Source: Gautieria morchelliformis (taxonomy: Eukaryota > Basidiomycota > Agaricomycetes > Gomphales > Gomphaceae). From it: a stretch of 64,000 bases of DNA. The stretch lies in assembly GCA_015179125.1 (NCBI GenBank), contig WHVA01000310.1, forward strand, positions 62,001 through 126,000, written 5' to 3'. Under the pieces are notes generated by a model. It had not been told where the DNA came from. It made no database searches and saw nothing but the letters and a program-made list of their open reading frames with translations. Below, piece by piece: positions 42,694 to 52,379 of the stretch. The position numbers were made by a program, and so were the translations under genes. The stretch's first letter is position 1, and each line of letters begins with the position of its first letter.

Positions 42694-43666
42694 TGTAAGG
42701 GCAACCCTAGCTGGCTGTGGAGGTCACACTACCACACAACTTCCAAGGGGAACTCCAAAGAATGTATAAATGAACAGAGTATACAAGAGAAGGGATTCTC
42801 ACCTGACAAGGGGAAATCCGAAGAGAAAAGCCTAAGGACCCCCAATGCCACCGAGCCCGTATTATACTATGCTCTGGAGCCAGGGACAACACTTGGCACT
42901 TGCCATCAACCCTGCATCCCCCTGACCTCCCTGACCCTTGATGGACCCTTGATGCCACATACTACACGAGTTACTTGACTTCTGTCAGGGGACACCCTGT
43001 TTTCCATTTCCAGTTCCAACACCACACCCAGTTCTGACTCCATTTCCGACTCCGCTTCCGGTTCCGATTCCATCTCCGCCTCCGCTTTCGGAAATGATTC
43101 TGCTCCTGGGAGAACTTCCACCAGTTCTGTTTGCCTTGCCAGTTCCACTCCAATTTCCGACTTCCACTCTTGGAACAGTGTCGGAAATCAAGCGACTCGC
43201 GTAATGGGTGGCATCAAGGGTCGATCAAGGGTCAGGGAGGTCAGGGGGATGCAGGGTTGATGGCGGGTGCCAAGTGTTGTCCCTTGCTGCGCAGCGTAGT
43301 ATAATACGGGCTCGCTGACATTGGGGGTCCTTAGACTTTTCTCTTTGGATTTCCCCTTGTCAGGTGAGAATCCCCTCTCTTGTATACTCTGTTCATTTAT
43401 ACATACTTTGGATTTCCCCTTGTCAGTTGTGTGGTAGTGTGATCTCCACAACTAGCCAGGGTTGCCCTTACAACTTCAGACATTCTGAGAGTGGAAGTTG
43501 GAAAGTGGACTGGAATTGGCAAAGTGAACAGAATTGGTGGAAGTTCTCCCAGGAGCGGAATCATTTCCATCGGAGTCGGAGATGGAATCAGAACCGGAAC
43601 CGGTGTCGGAAATGGTGTCGGAACTTGGTGTGGTGTCGGAACTGGAAAACAGGGTGTTCCCTGACA
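42694..43666 (-). repeat. Gypsy-B 5' LTR, interrupted by a solo LTR
   Basis: 42694-42982 and 43473-43666 together form one minus-strand LTR of about 483 bp. They are separated by the plus-strand solo LTR 42983-43472. The outer end reads TGTCAGGGAACACC on the minus strand. The adjoining leader (42693-42565) matches Gypsy-1 2463-2588. Confidence 0.88.
42983..43472 (+). repeat. Solo LTR of the Gypsy-1 family inside a Gypsy-1-family LTR
   Basis: This 490-bp block runs TGTCAGGGGACACC to GCCCTTACA, with the duplication ACTTC (42978-42982 and 43473-43477). It is in the opposite orientation to the LTR it entered. Confidence 0.92.
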
Positions 43667-45141
43667 ACAGGCTTTAATGATGAGGCAGTCGAGGATGCCT
43701 ATGCTCATGGCCTCACATCAGGTATCCTTGACAACATACATGCACAGCCCTCACTCCCACCTGACCTTAAGGGCTGGAAGAATATGGCTTGTCAGATTGA
43801 CCATAACCATCGTCATCTGCCGGAGGTCAGGAAGGCGCAAACACCCCATGCTCCTAATCCCCCTCCTCCTGCCCAACCACACCACACTCCTGCTACTGCT
43901 CCTGTTGTCACAGCACCACCCAGTAACACTGGAGACATGGCAAAATTTCCTGACTTTGGAAATCTACTGGGATATTCCATGTTTCTTCTAAATTTCCCAG
44001 TTCAGGAAATTGGTTGAAAATTTAATGTTTTATCAGAGTTTTTTGACTTCAGGAAATCCTTCAAAAATTGTAAGATTATCACCTCAAAATCTTCAAGAAA
44101 CTCTCAGGAAACATTGAATTTCCTCCACTATGAAACTAAATATTTATTAAACTTTCCTCAGTTTTGGAAATACTATGAAAATGTTGGTTTCCTGAACATT
44201 TGACAGGGAAACTTTGTGGACATCAGTGTTTCTATAGAATTTCCTAACTGGGGAAACTTCACTAAAAATTTAGTTTCATGAAAGAGGAAATTAAATGTTT
44301 CCTGAGCATTTCTTGAAGATTTGTAGGTGCTAATTTTACAATTTCTGAAGGATTTCTAGCAGCCAAAAAACTCTGACAAAACATTAACTTTTCATCCAAT
44401 TTTCTGAACTGGGACATTTTGAAGAAATATGGAATATCCTTAGGATTTCCAGTAGATTTCCAAAGTCAGGAAACTTTTCCATGTCTCCAGTGTAATGTGA
44501 CACCTATGGACATTGTCTCATCCTGCAGCCGCACTGAAATGCAAACCTGCTACAACTGTAAGAGACCTGGTCACATTTCACCAGACTGTCCTGAACCTCA
44601 CAAGCCATGGATCCGTGCAAACCTCACAGAGGTGGACATTGCAGCCATCATCTCTGAATCTGTAGCAGCGGAAATGGAGGAACACAAACAGAAGGTGGAA
44701 GCCCCTGTCCAAGAGAAAGGAAAGGATTTTTAGGCCAGTCAGTGGTGGAAGACATGCCCCACTTGATGAATCGGGTTTCAGTTCTCGAAACATGTACAAT
44801 AGGGATCATAGGTGATATGATGCATCCTTCTCCTAGCCTTGATTGAACTGAAACCAAACCAGCCACACCAAAAACCTGACCCATCACTACAGCTGCTGAT
44901 TCAAGCCTTCCACTCCCTCTATATATCAGCACTGCTGACCTCTGCCAATGCACCAAAGTACCTCTCAAGGTCCACTGCATTGACACAGGTGATCCACTTG
45001 CAATTGACTCCCTCCTTGACAGTGGTGCTACTGGGATGTTCATCGATATTGAGTTTGCGAGGGAACACAGACTTTGGACTTGTCCCCTATCCCATGCCAT
45101 TCCTGTCTCTGGGACAGAACTGAATACTGAGGTTGAATTGT
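43667..45141 (+). pseudogene. Gypsy-4 gag and protease fragment
   Basis: It reads FNDEAVEDAYAHGLTSGILD and LPPDLKGWKNMACQIDHNHR (gag C-terminal capsid). After a MITE (43924-44494) come the zinc knuckle CYNCKRPGHISPDC (CX2CX4HX4C, about 44549-44590) and, from about 44930, a protease start with LLDSGATGMFIDIEFAREH. Gypsy-B inserted upstream of this fragment, so the gag N-terminus lies beyond 43.67 kb or is lost. This family is distinct from Gypsy-1, -2 and -3. Confidence 0.75.
43924..44494. repeat. 571-bp MITE with long inverted repeats
   Basis: The left end ACACTGGAGACATGG(C)AAAA.TTTCC is mirrored at the right end (TTTTCCATGTCTCCAGTGT). TA flanks both ends (43924-43925 and 44493-44494). Long internal arms are inverted too (for example GACTTTGGAAATCTACTGG at 43951-43969 and its reverse at about 44447-44465). 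It interrupts the Gypsy-4 gag. Confidence 0.78.
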
Positions 45142-45150
45142 GAGAGGTGC

Positions 45151-45782
45151 TCAGACCAGCAGGCTTGTAGTCAGGTCAACAACTTGTGGAGAAATACTCC
45201 ATGTTTTTGTGGTCAGTGACAACATCAATAGGAGAGCTGGAGACCTCCAGATAATGCCGCCAATGTTGAAATGCTTCAAAAATTGCCAGTAGCTCTTTAT
45301 CATGAACATTGTAATTGAGTTTGGTACCAGAACATGTCTGAGAGTGGAAAGCGATGGGATGCAGTATGCCTTCATCATCAAACAGAGATAGGATTGCGCC
45401 AAGGTCATACATAATCCAAAGCATCAGTTTCCATGACCATGGGCCAGTTGGGAACCCAGTGTGACTGAAGCAGAGCCGAAGTGAAAGCCTGCTTAAGGTA
45501 ATTGAAGGACTTTTGGCATTCTTTGGTAAATGCCCATGGGGTGCATTTACAAGTAAGCCAAGTAAGAGGAGCAGTGATCTTGGAATAATTGAAAATGAAG
45601 CAGCAGTAGAAATTGGTGAAGCAAAGGAAGGACTCTATGTCTTTTACCTTCTGAGGCTTGGGCCAATTGCAGATGGTTTGGACTTTGCCTTCAGACATGG
45701 TAAAGCCATCGGCCAAGAGCATATAGCCGAGGAATTCTTTGACTGGCAATATGCATGACCCTGCACACGACCCCAATGCCAC
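45151..45782 (-). pseudogene. Gypsy RT-RNase H fragment (Gypsy-3-like)
   Basis: Minus-strand readings 45782-45405 and 45424-45176 contain EFLGYMLLADGFTMSEGKVQ, KVKDIESFLCFTNFYCCF and PLTWLTCKCTPWAF, then LHPIAFHSQTCSGTKLNYNV and HDKELLAIFEAFQHWRHYLE. They align with Gypsy-3 22680-23230. Only the thumb/connection and early RNase H survive. Confidence 0.85.
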
Positions 45783-46260
45783 TCCAGGATGGTCACCGAA
45801 GCCAAAGGTATGGGAGCTCAGGTTCAGGTTCAGGATGTGCTCAGGCCAGGACCCAGGCTTGGGTTGGGTCTGGAGCCAACCTCAGGGATTGCTTTGGAAG
45901 GGGGTTCCCTGACAATCATGAGTCAATAGAGAAACAAGACAAAGGGAAGGGGGGCTATGTGACATTGGAGGGTTGGGGGTTTTTTAGGTTTTGGACATAG
46001 GATATTGCTACGGTGCAAGGTGAGTCCAAAAGGTCCAAAGAATAGAGTCGAAAGGGGAACAAGGATATCCAAGAGGGAACAATGTCAGAAGTGGTGGAGT
46101 GGTTGGCAGAACTGGCAGAGTCTTGAGTTGCAGAACTTGATGTGCAGCATGGTCATAGCAAAACTGAACATAGATTTTGTAGAACTCAGTAGCAGCAAGG
46201 GTGGAAAGGACTCTATGGAAGCACCTAAGACCAGACTATGAGTTCCCAATCTATTAGAGG
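45783..46260. other. Unassigned spacer
   Basis: G-rich plus-strand sequence without a recognisable gene or repeat end. Confidence 0.3.
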
Positions 46261-46553
46261 TTGGGGGCTACATACTTCAAAATGGTGTCCCCGCTTCATT
46301 GGAAGCATTCTGCGATCATCCTATTAGAGAGGTTGGTTACTGCTGTATATAGAAAAATAGCAATCTGTTCTTCTATCAAAACATGGAGTGTATGCGCGAG
46401 GCCAGTTTTGTCTGCGATTTTGGAACACAGCTTGAGGGACACATGCTTGTGCATTCCTAATTGGTTCCTGACAATATTGAAGTATGAGGTGGGAATCTTT
46501 CTATGTAATTGTATAGTATAACCTTGTTGCGGCCATTGTGTGCGTGAGCGCAA
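46261..46553 (-). pseudogene. PIF/Harbinger-type DUF8040 fragment
   Basis: It reads KHVSLKLCSKIADKTGLAHT, then LIEEQIAIFLYTAVTNLSNR and IAECFQ-SGDTI. The block (short helix, then 'xxEQVAxFLYxxxxxxxNRxxxxxFQxSGxTI') is the helix-turn-helix region found N-terminal to HARBI1-like nucleases in fungi. A stop lies inside FQ-SGDTI and the nuclease domain is absent. Confidence 0.6.
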
Positions 46554-46966
46554 ATAGAGTGGCCCTTCGTATCAGTGCCACTCGACGTCTCTGGAGTTGT
46601 TCAGATGCTCCTTTGTTTCGGACAGACGCATACACCAAGCTAGTAGCAGGTTTACTGAGGCAGATTGTTAACCGCGTTCAAATGAAACGTTGCGTTCAGC
46701 TGCTACAGCCAGATCACACAAAAGTGCCTGCCTGTTCGGCTGAGCTGAGAACTCGAACATGCAATGCCGCCACCGAACGGGCTCTTAGATCTTAACTTTG
46801 AAAAAAGGTTTTTGTCTCGGAATACTATGGGAAAATTGAACTGCTTCCTAAGATTTTCCTGAGTGTTTGGCCAAGTGGGAAAACTGACCCATGCCTCCAG
46901 CAGAGGACTTATTTTTGTCAGCCAAATGCGGGTGACGAAGTGAATAGTATCACAATTATGGGCCCC
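46554..46966. other. Border between transposon block and host genes
   Basis: No gene is seen. The 3' UTR and terminator of the GMC gene must lie at its right edge. Confidence 0.35.
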
Positions 46967-49177
46967 CTACTCTGTGCTTAGAATCATATCGGCACATTTC
47001 TCAGCGACAGCGTATATCAGCGCTTGAGGATGCGTCGCCGGCACACTAGGGAGAACACTTGCGTCCGCAATGCGCAAGTTCGAGATCCCATGCACGAGAA
47101 GCTGGTCGTCGACTACGCCGGGCTTGTCGTCGTCGGGGCGGGCCATCCGGCACGAGCTCGAGTAGTGGAACATGGTCTCCGCCCGGCTGTCGATGAACGC
47201 GTCCAACGCGGCGTCGTCTAAGGTGTCGGGCACGTGGACAGCGTCGAGCGGGTATCCGACGGCGCGCATCTCGGCGGCCAGACGGACTGTGACGCGGAGG
47301 GCGGCACGCAGCGTGGCGTAGTCCTCGGGAGACGTGAGATACGCCATGTCGCAGACGGGGTGGGCGTTCGGGTCTCGGGAGCCCAAGCGCAGACGGCCCT
47401 GAGACTTCGGCTTGAGCAGGGCGGCATTGAGGCCCAAGAAGCCCTTTGACCTGTCGATTCCGGGGCCCGAGGATCACCGATAGGTACCTGGTTCGTGTGG
47501 CATGAACAGAGAGTTTCGACGGAGCGGAAGGGGCACATACAGCCATCACGGAAAAATCGGGGATATACTTTGCATCCGCCGCGTTGGTTTGCTCCTTCGA
47601 GAGCGTATGTGGGCTGCCGTCCACCGAGATAAGCGCCGCCAGGCCAAATATCTCCAGCTCTACCATGGTGCCCAAGAGCCACCCTGTTCCATGTCTGATA
47701 TAATAGTACAACTCTCTAAGCAACGTCGTCGGGCGTTTTACCATGGACCATACCGAATCTGCCAGCGGACAGTTGTACGTAGTCGTAACATAGATATGGT
47801 CTTCCTGCATGAAAAACCAACGTCGTGAGGAGACGACGACACGTGGTTGAGAGAGCGAGGCGTACCAGGGTATTTCCCACGCCTGAAGAATGTTTAATGA
47901 CATCGATGCCCAACTCCTGTAGATGATCTTGCGGTCCTATACCGCTGCTAACGATCAGAATACGCCACCGAGTATACGGGCGCCTGCACTCTTCTTACCT
48001 GAGCATGAGAAGTTGGGGTGTGCGCAGCGCGCCACACGTCAAAATAATCTCCCGCCCAGCTGTAACCGTGCGAACATGTCGGCCGTCGACGCTCGCAATC
48101 TCCACATTTTCTGCGCGAACAGCCCCGTCGGCCTGTTTTGAAAAGCCTATTTTGCAGGCCACGGCTCGTGTGCAGATGTGCAGACGGTCGCTCCTGGCGC
48201 GCGCAAGCGCGTCCGGGAGGTACGCGCGGAAGGCCGAGTGGCGACCGCCTTCCGCGTCGATCGTAAACTGCATCTTGTTCCACCCAATCCCCGGCTCCAA
48301 CGGGGAGTGCATATCATTGATGCAAGGAAAGCCCATCCGGCCCGCAGCCTCGGCCGCCCTAGACAAACATCGCTGAGCATACAGCCACGGCTATACCCGG
48401 GGAACGAGCGCACCTCTCTGAAGAGCCATAGTGGTAATCTGCGAAGGACCTCACGTGCAGGGGCCCTAGAAGGCGGGACGCGTATGAAGCCCGCAACGTC
48501 CGCGAAAACGAATACTGAGCGCCGCACCATTCAGACCGTGGAACTCCCGGGGCGCCGGCCCAATCCAATGCTCGGACTTGTTGAAATACGGCTTGAGGTC
48601 TGCATACGACCAGCCTGTGCGTCCGTCCTGGCCCCAGGCATCGTACTCTGCAGGCACCCCGCACGTGTATTGGCCGCCGTTGATGCGGGTGCTGCCGCCC
48701 AGGCCTAAGCCACAGATGAGGGGAAAGGCCCGCCCGAGCCGTGCGTCCGTGGCGCTGTCGAACACGAGGCTGTGTTTGCGGTCGGACCAGTGGTGATGCG
48801 ATGTGAGAGGCACCCTGTGGAGCCAGCTGTGTAATCATAATCGGAAGGCGGAAGGGTCAGGGACATGATAGATAGAGACCAGCAGTCGACACTTACGAGT
48901 CCCCCGCATCGCCTTTTTCAATCAGCAAGACTGTGCTGCCGGTGTCCTCGCTAAGACGCCGCGCGAGAACACATCCAGCAGTCCCACCTGGCGCAACGAA
49001 ACGGAACGGAAGTAAGTGAACATACGAGGGCGATGGGAGGACTCGGAGTGGCGTACCCCCGACAACAATATAGTCGTATTGAATTTCGAGCGTATCGACA
49101 CTGCGCTGGGTATAACTAGGGCTGAATGGCCACATACTTAATAGTGACGGTATCTCTGCAGCGGTCGGAAGGTACAA
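46967..49177 (-). CDS. GMC oxidoreductase (FAD-dependent)
   Basis: This is a multi-exon gene. The N-terminus YDYIVVGG is split by an intron (donor near 49056, acceptor near 48989) from TAGCVLARRLSEDTGSTVLL, which together give the GxGxxG FAD-binding fold. Later blocks are the GMC signatures LGLGGSTRINGGQYTCG (about 48680) and GALRTPQLLML (about 48000). The C-terminal domain ends FHYSSSCRMARPDDD, VHGISNLRIADASVLPSVPATHPQALIYA. No secretion signal is obvious, so an intracellular alcohol or aryl-alcohol type oxidase/dehydrogenase is likely; the substrate is unknown. The start is either 49177 or the Met (MWPF) at about 49132. It is divergent from the aspartokinase gene. Exact splice sites between 48370 and 47440 are not certain. 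Confidence 0.85.
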
Positions 49178-49311
49178 AAAAAACAGCTACGCTGTCCTTT
49201 CCGTAAGTGGCAAATTGACTACGGACAGCGATGGCCGCTGTTGGAAACAGTTCTCCGTCCACTTTTGCCCGAAAGAACAACTTACGTAAGCCTTCTTAAG
49301 TCAGATTCCTA

Positions 49312-49435
49312 AAAGCTCTATGCAAAGCGCCTGACGCTTGCGCGTAACCGCTACATATACAGTATCGTGAAAAAGTATGGCGAGAACAAGCGTCGGTAAG
49401 TGTGCTGTCAAAATTGCCGAAGACATCATGCCGTA
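49312..49435 (+). pseudogene. Aspartokinase first-exon remnant (duplicate)
   Basis: It matches 49830-49976 of the real gene: CTCTATGCAA..GCGTAAC, AAAGTATGGCG..AACAAGCGTCGG, then GTCAAAATTGCCGAAGACATC. It has small indels and no start ATG at the equivalent position. Confidence 0.8.
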
Positions 49436-49493
49436 AGTGTTCGTTTTTTTTTTTCCTTTCGGGGACATAAGTAATAAAGACCGGCGGTCAGAT

Positions 49494-49690
49494 CTATGTA
49501 GTCCCCCGCGCCTTTGTCCTGCCGGTGTCCTCGCTAAGACGCCGCGCGAGAACACATTCAGCAGTTCCCCCCGGCGAAAGTAAGGAACATGCGTGGGCGA
49601 GGAGATGAGTAGCGTACCCGACAACAATATAGTCGTATTGAATTTCGAGTGTATCGACAGTGCGCTGGCTATATATAACTAATGGCCACA
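49494..49690 (-). pseudogene. GMC oxidoreductase first-exons remnant (duplicate)
   Basis: It reads MWPLVIYSQRTVDTLEIQYD, then YIVVG, an intron-like gap, and GGTAECVLARRLSEDTG. It is the same two exons as the live gene's 49132-48930, with Gly-to-Glu in GGTAGC/GGTAEC. The reading breaks after RTK. Confidence 0.82.
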
Positions 49691-49886
49691 TAAGTAATAA
49701 CAGCATTGAGATGAGTTACGGACAGCGGCCCTGCCACGTTTGCTATCCTTGCTATTCGTCACGCGCGAGGCGCTTACGTAACCCATGTCGTGACTCGACG
49801 TGCTTGCTTTTGCGGGCTCCAGCTTCCTAAAAAAAAACACACTCTATGCAAGCGCCACACGCTTGGCCTTGCTCGTAACGATAACG

Positions 49887-51915
49887 ATGGATCCTTGCGC
49901 TACGTGGATCGTGCAAAAGTATGGCGGAACGAGCGTCGGTAAGTTTGCGGTCAAAATTGCGGAGGAGATTATCCCGTCAGTGTTGCGTTTTTTTTTTCTT
50001 TTTTTAGTGCAGACCCCGTAGCTTTGCTAACTCGATGGTGCAGGTCGTACTTGGAGCGCCATCGGGTTGCGGTCGTGTGCTCTGCACGGTCGGGGTCGAC
50101 CAAGGCACTCGGGACGACGAACCTTCTCCTGCGTGCTGCGTCCGAGGCATTGCGGGGGTCGCCCTCCCCATCTGGCTCTGGCACCCCAAACGGCACCGCG
50201 CCGGTAGCGCAGACGCCGCATTTCAACGCCACGGTGGACCTGCTCAAGGCGGACCATGTCGCCGCGGCCACATGCGCTGTGCGCGATCCGCTCCGCCTCA
50301 AAGAGCTGGTGTCAGAGATCGAGCACGATTGCGAGGCGTTGCGGGGATTTCTGTTTGCGACCCAGGTTCATTATACGTTTTCGTATTGGCTCGCGAATCC
50401 GCGTTGCTCATTTTACGTCAGGTCATTGACGAAATGTCGCCGCGGTCGAAGGATAGCATCGTAGGCGTGGGCGAACGCCTCGCATGCAAGCTTGTGGCCA
50501 CTATTCTGAACGACCGAGTAGCCTTTCCCCTGCCTTATCGCTGGTTATATGGGACTTACGGCGCATTCGTCGATAGGGGGTGGATGCGGAATACGTGTCC
50601 TTGGAAAACATCGTTCCTGAAGGCCAAGATGAGGCGGATTCGAAGGATTGGGACGCGGATACATTGGATCAAGGTTTTTACAACCGCCTTTCTGTCGTCC
50701 TTGGGGAACGCATGTCTCGGTGCGGGAGCAAAGTTCCGGTGGTCACCGGTGCGTCGTGCATGACCTCCCCTGCAATGCGTACCTCGACATCTGACCCTCT
50801 CCGCAGGCTTCTTTGGCTCTGTGCCTGGATCGCTCCTCCGCCAGGTCGGGCGAGGGTACACCGATCTGCTCGCCGCGCTCCTGGCGGTCGGCCTGTCCGC
50901 GGCCGAGCTGCAGATCTGGAAAGAGGTGGACGGCGTGTTCACCGCCGACCCGCGCAAAGTGCCCACGGCGCGGCTGATCCCTACGATCTCCCCCGATGAG
51001 GCGGCGGAGCTGACGTATTATGGGAGTGAGGTGGTGCACCCGTTCACGATGGAGCAGGTGCGTGTGCTAGATTGTCGTCACGGTGGGGGCGGGGGGTGAA
51101 GCCTTACGACGATAGGTCATCCGCCGCAAGATCCCCATCCGCATCAAAAACGTCGAAAACCCCAAAAGCCGGGGGACGGTGATCCAGCCGGAGGCCGACG
51201 CGGCGTCGACGCCGCCGTCGCCGGATATCGAGGCACTCGCGCTGCAGGGGACGTCGCTGAGCACGCTCGCGGAGCTGAGCGCGGACATCGAGGAGCGGCA
51301 CCGACGCAAGCGGCTGCCGACGGCCGTGACGATAAAAGAGCACATTATCGTGCTCAACATTAATTCGAATCGCAAAAGCGTGAGCCACGGGTTCCTGGCG
51401 CGCATCTTTGGGACGCTGGATCGGTTTGGGGTGGTGGTGGACCTGATTAGCACGAGCGAGGTGCACGTGAGCATGGCGCTGGAGGACGGGGCGGGGATGA
51501 GCAAGAAGGTGTTGAAGAAGCTGGTGTCGGAACTGGAGAAAACGGGCAACGTGCGTGTTCCCCCTGCCGCGTACGCACACCTGCTCACGCGTGGGGGCAG
51601 GTCTCGCTGCACGGCGACATGGCGATTCTGTCCCTGGTGGGACACCAGATGCGCCACATGGTAGGGATTGCCGGGAGAATGTTCGCGACACTGGCAGAGG
51701 GGAACATCAACATCGAAATGATCAGCCAGGGGGCGTCCGAGATCAACATATCTTGCGTCATCCAAGCGAGGGACGCCGCGAAGGCGCTCAATTTGATCCA
51801 TCAGAGCTGCTTGCAGATTAAACCCGAGGGCGCACGGGGCAGAGGTGTGCTTCCTTTCTGCCGGCGTTGGTGTGGAGGACTGATGCTGGATGCAGTAGGC
51901 CCGTGGTTGTTTTGA
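49887..51915 (+). CDS. HOM3: Aspartokinase
   Basis: It catalyses ATP-dependent phosphorylation of L-aspartate, the first step of threonine/methionine synthesis in fungi. The gene has seven exons: 49887-49975, 50044-50365, 50422-50517, 50577-50748, 50807-51057, 51116-51550 and 51601-51915. All have GT..AG borders and consistent phases, giving 559 residues. The N-terminal kinase motif is VQKYGGTSVGKF. Later blocks are CSARSGSTKALGTTNLL, VVTGFFGSVPGSLLRQVGRGYTD and WKEVDGVFTADPR, then ELTYYGSEVVHPFTMEQ. Two ACT domains follow (about 51330-51540 and 51610-51810; LNINSNRKSVSHGFL, LVGHQMRHMVGIAGRM), the site of threonine feedback in the family. The C-terminal tail after KPEGARG may be mis-extended. 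The 5' exon and promoter are duplicated upstream. Confidence 0.93.
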
Positions 51916-52379
51916 TAGAAGCGTAGGTGTATTAGAGACGATTTGATATCTGCGCTGTAGCGCGATGTATACCTAGAGGCTGCATACGATGTTATTTGCA
52001 ACTGGGAAGGGACACGATCCCCGATCTCGGTTAGGTCCTGGCCCGCGTCCTGGGCAGCGGTGCGTCCTGGTTGAAATGGCAGGGGAATGCTGGAGGTGGG
52101 GTGTGCGACGCAATCTCGCCTCGGCGCGCCGGGACGCGCGTTGCGAGTGCAGACGGACGCTTGGCTTGCGACTGAGGCACAGGGGGTGGCGCCGGCTGTG
52201 CCTCGCGACGGGCGTGCTGAGCGATCCCATCACGCGGGGCCTGCCGGTCCCTGTGGGCCCGCGTGGGCGCCCCGAGCGGGACACATCAAATTCTCCTGGA
52301 CCCTCGTCGCGGGCCAGTGCCCAAGCTATGGGAATCGCCCCCATCCGCAGCGTCCTCGTCCTCTGACTCCCGCGTCCCC
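51916..52379 (+). other. Intergenic region between HOM3 and G-alpha
   Basis: This 464-bp GC-rich spacer holds the HOM3 3' UTR and the G-alpha promoter/leader. No further gene was recognised. Confidence 0.5.

Larger units (their letters stand above)
30711..43666 (-). mobile_element. Gypsy-B: minus-strand Gypsy-1-family element, 3' truncated, carrying insertions
   Basis: From the right it comprises a 5' LTR (43666-42694, split by a solo LTR), the leader (42693-42565), gag (36403-35263) and protease (35166-34825 and 31049-30711). Pol and the 3' LTR are missing beyond about 30775. Gypsy-A (36461-42564) sits in the leader with the near-perfect duplication GGGCG/GGGCT, and the copia element (31055-34824) sits in the protease with the duplication GATGG. 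Joining the flanks of each insertion restores the order seen in Gypsy-1. Confidence 0.85.

Noticed and set aside
47995..48376. Plus-strand ORFs over the GMC oxidoreductase
   Set aside because: They are GC-rich shadows. The minus strand carries the GMC signatures.
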